Assembly (NCBI GenBank): GCA_947683625.1
Contig: CANTUR010000069.1
Coordinates: 124,001 to 188,000, forward strand
Source of the DNA: Mallotus nudiflorus
Lineage: Eukaryota > Streptophyta > Magnoliopsida > Malpighiales > Euphorbiaceae
DNA length: 64,000 nt
Reading direction: 5' to 3'
A program made the position numbers and the translations under genes. The notes under the pieces are model-generated. The model was not told the DNA's origin, made no database searches, and saw only the letters and a list, made by a program, of their open reading frames with translations. Positions 49,001 to 59,001 of the stretch are shown piece by piece (within the stretch, counting starts at the first letter, position 1; every line of letters starts with the position of its first letter).

Positions 49001-49926
49001 TTTTGTTTTTAATTTAGTCTTTTTTATATATAAGGGAAGGGAAAATGAATTTCATTTTTTTATGTCTTTTATTACATTTAGTTATTAGGAATAATTTCAT
49101 GCATAACACTTAATTTTTTTAGACATATTCATAAGTGGAGCTTAATTCATTGAATATAGTTTTCTTGAAAAGATGTAGTAATCTTCATTTAATGTGAGTT
49201 TGGACTTTTAAAATTAGGAAAATAATTTATAGTTAAGGATTTTTTAACTTTTGATGAACTTAATGATTACTTCTTAATTGAGTGATTGAACTTAGAGTCT
49301 TGATTTTTGAGAAAGGTATTTGTAAGTAGAAATTTAAAATTCAGCTCTTAAAGTTAGTAAGGTCTTATGTATTTTAGTATTTATAAACAAAAGAATAAGA
49401 AATTAAAAGCGAGATGGAGTGTAAAATGCACTTGTTTAAAATGGGCTAAATTTTGAAATTATAAATCTTTATATGGTCCTTATACTCCAATGCTCTTAAA
49501 TAGAGTATGAGTATTCAAATGACCTTTTGTGAGGTATCCATATTGAGTAGTACAGGAAATGTGGGGGATACTGTAACTGGGATGACTTTTATTGAATAAA
49601 AAAAAGAAATTGCTAAAAAAAAGTGTCTAATGCATAAAAATTTTATATTTATCTAGTTTTGAAATAATTTATATTTGCTTCTATTTTTCTCTGATTTCAA
49701 TTTTTCATTTTCATGAATTTAATTAAAAAGTTTGCTCTTCACACAGTAATCTACCATGTCCTTGACCTCAAGTTATTATTTTAATTTTTGGTTTTTAAGC
49801 TTTATATTAAGTGAAGATTGTAATAACTAGTTAAGTTAAAACTAAGCAATGAGTTAAGTTCTTCATATAAATAGGTTATTTTCATATTTTGCTTGAGGAT
49901 AAGCAAAATTTCAAGTGTCAGAGAGT

Positions 49927-51382
49927 TGAAAAGTGCGAAAAATAGTAGATTTTGAGTACTAATTAGTTGTGTTTTAAATGTCAAAATGTATATAACAGTT
50001 TTAAATATTGGCATTATTTACTTCAATTCCTTAGAACTTAAGTTTTAAAAGATTTTTATACTTTTATTTGAATTGATTATTTTTAGTTAATTTTTATGCT
50101 TTTTGTTCTAAATGGCTAGGTGTGCTTGAGTTGAGATCGATGCAAGTAGAATCTAAGCAAGAACTTGAAGAGGAAAGCTTAAAATCTTTATGAAGCAAGA
50201 TGAAGAAGCATGCATGGCTGTGCACATGGGTGTGCAGGGTTGTACCTGAGCCCAAAAAGACATCCCTATAGAGATATGTAATTGCATGGCTGCACGTAAT
50301 TTGGAGAAGAGCCAAGCCTAATGATGCATAGCTATGCATATTGGTGTGTACGGCTATACCTGATTATTTAAATTATGGTGATCCCAAGATGCACAGCCGT
50401 GCACTTCAAAGAAAAATAATTATGGAAGTTTATTTTAGGGTTTTTGGAGGAATGATTATAAATAGTTTTGTTTTGCCTTTATTTAAAAGGTTGGTTAGTA
50501 TGGAAAACAACATAGTTCACCTTTATTTTCAAAAAAGAATAATGTCAATTTATTTTTGTTATCTACTCAAGGATTATTAAGAGTAGAAGATTGAAGAACG
50601 ATTGCAAACAATATTCAAGAGAGGAGAATAAAAAGGGTTTTTTCCTTTCAATTACTCTTTTATACTTTATTTAATATATTATAATGTTTATGTTTGCAAT
50701 TCTTAATTCTTTTTCTTTTTTCTTTTCAATTGCCATAAGTAGTTAAACTTTGAATTAGACTTTTTAGATCCAGCTTAAGAATGGACTTAATTGGTTAAAT
50801 TTCATATCATTAAACCTATTTCATGATTATTATTGGACTTAATACTTTCCTAGGATTGGTGACCCTTTAAATTGACCTAGATGATAGGGTGAGATCGGGA
50901 GATAAACTCTATTGAGAATAGAATAATAATCTATTAATTTAATTGTGTTGGTCGAGAGACAGTTTGGTTATTAATATTCCTTGAAAAAGCTTTGCTTCAA
51001 TATTGAAAGTAATTAATTACTTAAGTAGTGGGAGCTAAATAATCAGGTAGTTATGATCAATAAATTATGCAAGTGCTTAAGAGAGACTTTTATGATTCTA
51101 AAGATGCTTAGGAAATGGAATTGAATCTAAATGTGATAAGGAGATTAACATAAATTTTAAATAAATTAAGTTAGGGATAAAAACCCTATCATTTATGTAA
51201 TTGATAAATTCTACAGTGGTTTAAATTAGTCTTTTAGATTAGTTTAATTTTTAGCAATAATCTTATTCGACTGTATAAACAAGTGAACATAAAGAGTACT
51301 TCAATAATCAACAACCACTTCTTATGGAATCGATATTTATACTACTTGAACAACTCTATGCGCTTGCAGATCACACCCACCA
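49927..51382 (+). repeat. Right LTR (1456 bp) with upstream PPT-like site
   Basis: Preceded by 'tgcttgaggataagcaaa' and 'agtgtcagagag', a decayed version of the 'gcttgaggacaagca...gtttgggggag' 3' end of Athila/Tat elements. It ends with the 'ggaatcgatatttatactac' + 'gcgcttgcagatcaca' block common to Athila-type LTR ends, then CA and the target duplication ATGTG. Confidence 0.8.
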
Positions 51383-51418
51383 ATGTGTACATTAAAATGT
51401 TAATATATAAAGCAATTT

Positions 51419-52699
51419 TGTAAGCACCCAATTTTCGGATAGTTGAGTGTGGATGCAACAAAGGGTTCCTTGATGAAAATTTGACCAAAATTGATCTCTA
51501 AATATTGATTTTGGATTTTTAGGACCAAAATTGTGAGTTTTAAGGACTAAATTGCAACATTTTTTATGGGGTTTAATTGTAAAATTGAATTTCCTTTGAG
51601 GGCCTTTTTTGTAATTAAAAGTTAAAAAAATGTTGATCGGTTTTACAAAAATCTGATTGGCGAAGTTTTTTTTAATTTATTTTAAGAAAATGATTTATTT
51701 AATTTTTGATTGGCTTAAAAAATAAAAATAATAAAAATAAATACAAACATAAATATATAAATCAGACAATTAGATAATAAAAATAAATACGTGTTTTTTA
51801 TGCTTATATCTAGTTTTTAATTAGATAATAATAAAAAAAGGAGATAGTTTTACAATTTTTATCTAATTTTTTCAATAATAGAAAGGAGATAATTAGTCTT
51901 AGAATAAAAATAGATAGAGGGAGAGAAAAAACATAGGAAGAAAAACGCTGCTTCTAAAAAGGTAGAGCAAAAAAAGAAAGGAGTTTTTACAGAGGAAAAA
52001 TAGGGTTTTGGAAAAATACAGAGAGTTAAAAGTTTTTAAAAAAAGGACATGCTTTTAATTTTAAGCAGAGAGTTTTCTAGTCCAGAAGCCAAAATCAATT
52101 AAAAGATTAATCTCCAATGGTGAATCTTCTTCTAAGGGCAATCAACAATACTGCATCCATAAATCATCCTCTTATACTCCTTTTTTTTTTATTATTATTT
52201 TTATTTGATTTTGATTTTATTATATTTTTATTATTGATTATTTATTGATTTCTCTTTGTTCCTTTTTTTTAATATGTTTTATGGCTATGATGGGAGCTGT
52301 GATTAAATTGGTGGAAATCTAAAGATCCATGGAATGCCATTGATTTAATCTTGTTCGGAATTTTATATAGATTTTAGGGTTCTATTTTTTTTATTATTCT
52401 ATATTTTTTATTTGGTTTATTGGGCTGTGTATTTAATTATTTTTTTTATTCTTTGAATGTAAGAATTGTAATAGCCCCAATAGTGGGAATAGTAATATTT
52501 TTAATTTTCTTTCATTAAAAGTAATTAGTAATTAGGTTCATTTGGTAAAACCCTAATAAATTTAATGGTGGTAATATATTAGGTTGCATGAAATCAAATT
52601 AGGGTTCTTTAGAAAAATATAATGTAATAACTTGTTTGATTTTTTTATTTGATTATTTTAGTAGTTTTTTATGTTTTTGGGCTTGCTTGTTTATTTTTA
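51419..52699 (+). mobile_element. Gypsy-type LTR-like copy 'C', left part
   Basis: Starts TGTAAGCACCCAATT and follows copies A and B, including 'gccccaatagtgggaatag' (52476) and 'gtaattagtaattaggttc'. It is interrupted at 52700 by the MULE; the last 9 bases (TTATTTTTA) are the target duplication. Confidence 0.8.
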
Positions 52700-52825
52700 A
52701 GGGTTTTTTCATAAATACCCTAAAACAAAAGCAAAACAACAAAAATAACCCAAGTTTTTTAAATTTACACACTTACCCTATAGTGTAAAAATAATTATGC
52801 GACTACCCCCTTTATTTTGCGCGTC
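52700..52825. repeat. MULE left TIR
   Basis: Pairs with 63365-63491 as an imperfect inverted repeat. It includes 'aaaaataacccaagtttttt' and 'tttacacacttaccctatag'. Confidence 0.75.
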
Positions 52826-53640
52826 TTCTTCTTCTTTTTCTTTGTTTTGCTTTTGCAATGGGCATTCCAATTTCATCCTCATATGCCTGTAATGCCAAAA
52901 TCTCATCACCTCAAAGAGCTCTACTTCCTCCTCCAAGGCATTGCCCCCATCTCCAGCTCCTATTGCAATTGCAATTTCAAGTATGTAAGCAGATGTGTTG
53001 TAGATCCTTTTATGTGCAAAAACCTTAGTTTATGATGAATTAAGCTTACAATAATTCATTTTCCCCAATGAGCCTTTCAAAGAAGGAAGACGGCATAGTA
53101 CATGATTTCTAAGGTTACAATCTCTTGAACCTGAGATTTATAAGATCGCATGAACCCAAATCCTCTTTCACCTATATGAGCTTCTGTTTTGTTATGAATA
53201 ACTAAACCCTTAATTGAATTGCAAATTGGTAGGTAATGTTTATTTCTTATTGGTGTTGGCTTCTACATCCTTGGCCGCTGCATCTCCATGCTTCTTTATC
53301 GACATGACCATGCTATTGTGATTGATCCATCTCTTTTATTACTGACCATTTTTTGAGATTCCACCTTTTGGGTTTTCATTTCAGTATTCAAGTTTCATAG
53401 ATGCAGCAAAAGTTGAGAGATATATATATTATCGTATCCTAATTGCATAAAAAAGGAATTTTGAATTAATGCTACAATCTGCGGATGGCGTGGTGTCAAA
53501 CTGCGAGCTTTGACAATGTAAAGCACTGTAGTTACATGAATTTGAAGGTGAGTCTGCTCAGTTTTTTTTAACTTTCCAGGTTCAATTATATTCTGTTTCA
53601 TTATTACCTTCATAGTTGTTTCCTTTTATTAAGATATATA
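52817..53640 (+). pseudogene. Possible captured gene fragments inside the MULE
   Basis: Compared with its surroundings this stretch is richer in G+C and looks exon-like. One open stretch (52817-53035) reads QFHPHMPVMPKSHHLKELYF and SSSYCNCNFKYVSRC. Near 53247 another frame reads GVGFYILGRCISMLLYRHD, then HAIVIDP. Near 53382 a 'tttcattt-cag' acceptor-like site precedes YSSFIDAAKVERY, and near 53549 'aatttgaag|gtgagt' looks like a donor site. I do not recognise the parent gene. The pieces are not continuous and carry stops. This is consistent with a Pack-MULE that carries host gene fragments, but equally with decayed MULE sequence. The parent would have to be found by a protein search. Confidence 0.4.
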
Positions 53641-54390
53641 GTTATGACTCCATAATGGTATTTATATTTTGAAAGCTAGTTTTTTATAGTTGGAAAATGT
53701 CAGACTTTGTGGCTTGGGTCCACATTCCATAAAGGCTTGTTATATATATATATATATATATATTAGAAGAAAAAGTTAGAGAAGACATGAATTGGGTTAC
53801 GTGAAGATTTCTTGAAAAGGCAATTGGTGGTCGATCTTATTTCTTTCTTTTATTAAAATTTTTTTTAGTGTACACGAATCAAATATAGCCACTTAATGAC
53901 TATTTGTTTGTATATAAGATGAGAAAGGTAATACAAATTTCAAAACAGAGAATCCTTCTACTGTTCATTATTTTTTAATCTATTTTGACTTAATTTAATT
54001 TGGTTTCTTTCTTCTTCTTTTTTAACTAGTCTAGATGAGTCTCATGGATTCAATAAAATATATTGATCCTATGATAAAATATTTTATCATCCAATGTAGA
54101 AAAATTGTGCTATTTAGTTAAGTTTCTTGGCTATACTTTTTCTTTTCTAGTTGAAAATATTTATTGTTGCTTCATTGAGTTTCAGATTGTAAGGAAGATT
54201 GGTGTGATGCTCATCAATAGATGCATCAGCTATACATTTCAAATTTGATCATGACTTTGACAACCATATGTATCCAGTAACCAACTTGCCTTTTGCAATT
54301 GAATTAAAATGCATTTCAGGATCATGTGTTGGCTTGTTGGCTTGTTTTAGTTAAGTAAAAATAAAATATGAATAAACTTTTAGTGTAAAA
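53641..54390. other. MULE interior, noncoding
   Basis: A (TA)n run (53741-53763) and AT-rich sequence up to the Sirevirus LTR. The five bases before it are TAAAA. Confidence 0.5.
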
Positions 54391-55689
54391 TGTTGACCAT
54401 TTGCATAACCAAACTCCTAATTTTGGACTTTGACAAAAAAATTTTATACTAATAATTTCAATTAAGTGTGTAGGGAATTATATGCCAAACATATACTAAG
54501 CATATACACTTTTGGGTGAATAGTGACTTTTCGGGCTGATTGAGCCTATGAGATTAAATAAGGATTTTTACATATTTAGAGCTCTTAAATGAGAAAATGA
54601 GCTTCTTCACTTTTGAAGTAGACATCTTAAGCTTTCCAGATTATGCCTACTTATCAAAATCCAAGTTCATTTGAGTATGCAAATCTTCAGTCGAAGTCAG
54701 CATATGCAGCTTGCATTTAAGTTTGCACAGCTCTTGGTATTTTAGCAATATCCTGAGCTACAGATGTTAAACTGATGTGATTCAAAGTTTTATAGAAAGA
54801 TAAGACAATTATATACAACTTTTATGAATATTTTTTTAGCTTAATCCATCATCTTCAGTCCTGTTCATGAGCATCTTTCAAAGTGGTGACAAGCTGTCCT
54901 TCAATGCAGCCTTTGAAGGACATTTTTGACAAAAATTGGCAGCACCCGTCACGAGCTGTTGGCTCGTGACCAGACCTTTGACAGCATTCCAATGGAAATT
55001 TTTTAATATAACAGCTATAATTTCACCCCTCACAAGCACTGTTCACTTGTGAGTAGCCCTTGAGCTGCCAAAAGTTCAAGAATTGACTCAAAATCAATTC
55101 TAAATGTTGGAGACATGATTGATACATCCAAAAACTACATTTTTGAGTGTTTTTCTATATAAACACAACTTATAATTCAATTCAAAGGTTAAGAAAACTT
55201 GTGCATCATTCAATATTTTCTTAAACATTCAATTGAGCTCTAAAACTTTCTTTCAATCAAAATCTTTGTGTATAACTTTTGTGAGAGTTGGTGAGTGATT
55301 AGAATAGACATTCTTATTCTTCTATTTTTTGGATTTAGAAAATGGGAAGTGAGATTCTATTCCAAAGGAATTAGTTTAAGTGTTTAGCCATTAAAACACT
55401 TGGGAAATTGGTTTTAGTGTGAGCCTTGAAAACACTTGTACTTTGGTTTTTGAGTGAGCCATACAACTGTTGTGTATTCTCAATCTTGTTAATAAGATTG
55501 TAGGTGATTAAAAAATCTTAACTTGGGGATAAGTTAGGTGGAGACGTATGATTATTTGAGAATTCGAACTCCTTAAATATTTGTGTTCATCATTCTTCCT
55601 TCTCTACTCTTACTCACTTCTTGCAAATAATTCCTTTAATTTCCCATTTTTTCTCGATATTCCTATTCACCCCCTCTAGGACTCTTTCA
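54391..55689 (+). repeat. Sirevirus 5' LTR
   Basis: 1299 bp, TGTTGACCATTTGCAT to CTCTTTCA, colinear with the solo LTR at 14138-15467. The 'cacgagctgttggctcgtga' palindrome (54957-54976) and 'cacaagcactgttcacttgt' (55031-55050) lie in its middle. Confidence 0.9.
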
Positions 55690-55691
55690 AT

Positions 55692-55703
55692 TGGTATCAG
55701 AGC
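55692..55703 (+). promoter_or_regulatory. Primer binding site, tRNA-Met type (perfect)
   Basis: TGGTATCAGAGC, two bases after the LTR end. It is the canonical initiator-tRNA site for plant copia elements. Confidence 0.92.
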
Positions 55704-55740
55704 TTGAATTCTAGGTATTTCATTGCTAGAATACAAGATC

Positions 55741-57729
55741 ATGGGGAGTGAATCACAAAACATCTCTTCTCTTAGACCATTCTTTGATGGTATTGACTAT
55801 CCACATTGGAAATTCAAAATGGAATTATATCTTGATTGTGATTCCATCAAACTTTGGGATATTTTCCTAAGAGGTTGGGAACCACCTACAACTATTATTG
55901 ATGGTGTGGTAACTACAATTGCAAGAAGCCAATGGAGTATTGATCAAAAGGAAGAAAATCATAAAAATAAAAAGGCTATGATTACTCTAGTCTCCTCCAT
56001 GACAAGAGAAGAAGGAGGCAAGCTTCAACATTGCATTTTAGCTAAAGAAATGTGGGAGACCTTGGAGAATCACTATGAAGGCAACATTCAAGTGAGAAGC
56101 AAGAAGGTTCAACTTTATATGTATGAACATGAACTCTTCAAAATGAAGCCTCAAGAATCAATCACAGAGATGACAAACCATCTCAATGCTCTCCTCATAA
56201 CCCTCAAGAAACTTGGAAAACATTTCTCCAAGGAAGAGATAAACAACAAGATTCTAAGAATCCTACCTAAGAAGGATTGGGAATCTTGTGTTACCTCAAT
56301 TGAGGAAGCTCAAGACCTCTCCACTCTATCAACCGATGTGCTCATTGGTAAGCTCTTGACACATGAGCTCACCATCAAGCATAGAGGTGAAGAACAAAAA
56401 GAGAAAGAAGAAAAGAAAAAGAGCATTGCTCTAAAAGCTCTTCAAGAAGATAGTGAAGAGGAAAGTATTAAAGATTCTAGTGATGAAGATGGTGGCATTG
56501 CCATGCTCACTAAGAACTTTAAGAAAGAAAAATTTCTCAAGAACAAGGGACTTCAACAAGAAGTTTGAAGGAGATGGAAGGAAGAAAACAAAAGAGGTTA
56601 CTTGTTATGAATGCAAGAAACCAGTAGCAAGTAACCAGGACACATTAGAAATGAACGTTCTAAACTCAAATTCAAGAGCAAAAGAGCAAAAGATAAGAAG
56701 AAGGCATTCAAAGCTATTTAGGATGATTCCTCCGAATCCGAAGAGGAAGAGGAACAACAAGAAGTTGTCAATCTTTGCTTCATGGCCATTGAAAACGAAA
56801 ATGAGGTACCATCCACTTCTTACTCTTCCTTAGATGATTGTGATGAATATTGTGATGATAATTATGATGATGATGAGAGCTCTATTGTGAGAAAATTTCT
56901 TACTAAATGCAAAAGTTTGTTATCTAAGAAGAAAAAATATAAACATGAGTTAGCTAGCTTAAGAAAGGATTTTGAAAGTTTAAAAATTGAGTTTGCTAAA
57001 CTTGTTAGTGATGCTAAGTCTTTTAATTCTTTGGAAGACCAACTTAAGAAAGCAAATGATGAAAATCATAAGCTTTCTAAGGAAGTCTTAGAATTAAAAA
57101 ATTCCATTGCTAAATTCAAGAGAGGAAAAGAAACTTTAGATAGTCTTTTTGACTCTCAAAAATTTCATGGAGATACCCATGGAATTGTATATAACAATAG
57201 AATGTCTTCATCATCCTCTTCACATATTACTTTTGTTAAAACTTCACATGATTCTACTCCTTCAACCTCAAATGAGATTCAAGATAAAAAATCTCATGTG
57301 TTAAATAGTAAGGCAAAATTTCATAAGATTAACCCTTCATTAACACAAAGGGGTAAGCCTCAAACTAGAGCACCTTAACCTAAGCATGCTTATATGTATA
57401 CTAGACATAATTATAATAAGTATGTTGCACAACATAATGCACATAAACATATTGCACAAACTTATCGAAATGTTCATCACCATTGTCAATGTATGTCTCA
57501 CTCAATGTCATAAAATAATAGACACACACAACACCTAAGGCATGCTGCACACACTAGAAAAGCATTTCATTCTAGGAGAAATAAATTTAAAAATGTTGTA
57601 TGTTCATATTGCATGATCAAAGGGCATACCAATAATGTGTGCTTCTATAGAAAACCGCACATGAATTTGCTTCCTTTGGATTATTTTGAAACTAACCAAC
57701 CTAGACCAAAAAAGGTTTGGGTTCAAAAG
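55741..57729 (+). pseudogene. Sirevirus gag pseudogene with two zinc knuckles
   Basis: ATG at 55741 (MGSESQNISS). The gag core runs to about residue 190: HWKFKMELYLD, EMWETLENHYEGN, ESITEMTNHLNALLITLKKL, ILRILPKKDWESC. It is followed by a Glu/Lys-rich stretch to a frameshift near 56520-56560. The first knuckle begins CYECKKP at 56608 but is broken by a 14-bp insertion. The next frame (56782-57378) carries an acidic segment (DDCDEYCDDNYDDDESS) and a coiled-coil-like stretch (SLLSKKKKYKHELASLRKDF). After two more stops, a complete CX2CX4HX4C knuckle, CSYCMIKGHTNNVC, lies at 57601-57642. Gag would build the particle and bind RNA. A second knuckle of this kind is known from several Sirevirus gags. 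Confidence 0.85.
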
Positions 57730-57752
57730 AACCTTTAAAATATTTTATATAG

Positions 57753-57965
57753 GTGTGCTTGAAATCCACAAGAATAAAAAGCAAGTGGTATCTCGATAGT
57801 GGATGTTCAAGGCACATGACGGGAGACAAGGAGCAATTCAATAAACTTGATGCTAAGGATGAAGGACACGTTACCTTCGGTGATAATACAAAAGGAATAA
57901 TTATTGGCATTGGAGAAATAGGTAATCCTCAATCCTTATCTATACATCATGTGTTATTAACATAA
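57753..57965 (+). pseudogene. Sirevirus protease pseudogene
   Basis: Reads KSKWYLDSGCSRHMTGDKEQ, with the copia active-site motif D-S-G intact and the W-x-LDSG-S-HMTG context typical of the lineage. GHVTFGDNTKG and IIGIGEIG follow. The frame ends at HHVLLT where a +1 shift occurs; the expected continuation (N-LS-SQLCDMG) is read in the next frame from 57967. Upstream, a stop and a shift near 57750 separate it from gag. The enzyme would cut the polyprotein. Confidence 0.85.
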
Positions 57966-57966
57966 T

Positions 57967-58990
57967 TTTCTAAGTACAAGTCAATTATGTGATATGGGAA
58001 ATAAGGTGACTTTCTATCCTAAAAATTGCTTTGTTAATAGTCTTGATGAGGACAAAGTAATTTTTAGTGGTGAAAGAGTAGATAACGTTTATGTTATTGA
58101 TTTGAATAAAATTGATAACAAAGACATAAAATGCTTAATGTCAATTTCCCATGACACATGGACATGGCATAGAAGGTTAGGATATGCAAATTTTGATCTT
58201 TTGAATGATCTTTGTAAACATGAACTTGTGATTGGTTTACCTAAGCTTGAATTCACTAAGGATAAACCTTATGATGCTTGTCAAAAGGAAAAACAATCTA
58301 AGTCTTCATTTAACCTAAAAAATGTAGTGTCCACCTCTAGCCCACTTGAACTTATACATATGGATTTGTTTGGACCAACTAGAATTGCTAGTCTTGGTGG
58401 AATGCACTATGCTTATGTATTGGTTGATGATTACTCTAGATACACTTGGGTGTGTTTTCTTGCTCATAAGAATGATGCATTTAAAGCTTTTGAAAATTTT
58501 TCAAAAAGAGTTCAAAAAGAGAAAGGATTTTGTATTTCATCCATTAGAAATGATCATGGAACCGAATTTGAAAATGAATTTTTCAAAAAATATTGTAATG
58601 AAAATGGTATTTCTTATACATTTTCATCTCCTAGAACTCCTTAACAAAATGGGTTAGTTGAAAGGAAGAATATAACTCTTGTGGAAATGGCTAGAACAAT
58701 GCTTCATGAGTATAATTTTCCTCTATACTTTTGAGCGGAAGCCGTTAACACATCTTGTTATATTTCAAATCGAGTTTTCAAAAGATCAATTTTAAATAAA
58801 ACATCTTATGAGCTATGGAATAATAGAAAACCCAAAATCTCATATCTAAGAGTATTTGGATACAAGTGCTTTATATTAAACACCAAGGATAATCTTGGGA
58901 AATTTGATTCCAAAGTCGATGAAGGAATTTTTCTAGGATATTCCATCTCTAGCAAAGCATATAGAGTCTTTAATAAGAGAACTCTAGTAG
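57967..58990 (+). pseudogene. Sirevirus integrase pseudogene
   Basis: The GAG-pre-integrase part reads TWTWHRRLGYANFDLLNDL, with the zinc site H-x-x-x-H-like start, but the distal pair is YDACQKEKQ where the family has C-x-A-C. One ligand Cys is therefore Tyr (TGT to TAT, a G-to-A change). The core keeps ELIHMDLFGPTRI (Asp 1), GFCISSIRNDHGTEFENEF (Asp 2) and, after a stop in P-stop-QNG (CAA to TAA), VERKN (Glu). A second stop (YF-stop-AEA, TGG to TGA) follows at 58730. The C-terminal part GYKCFILNTKDNLGKFDSKV and IFLGYS is readable. It would insert the cDNA. Confidence 0.88.
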
Positions 58991-59001
58991 TTAAAGAGTC
59001 A

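Larger units (their letters stand above)
44705..51382 (+). mobile_element. Athila-related LTR element with perfect TSD and two ORF1-like cassettes
   Basis: 6678 bp, flanked by ATGTG on both sides (44700-44704 and 51383-51387). The left LTR starts TGATAAGTT; the right LTR starts TGAAAAGTG and ends 'cagatcacacccacca'. About 420 bp of the left LTR align with the right LTR, but the rest of the left LTR and any PBS are missing. The interior carries no gag, RT or integrase, only two ORF1/'putative plant transposon protein'-like pseudogenes separated by LTR-like sequence. It looks non-autonomous and chimeric. Confidence 0.8.
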
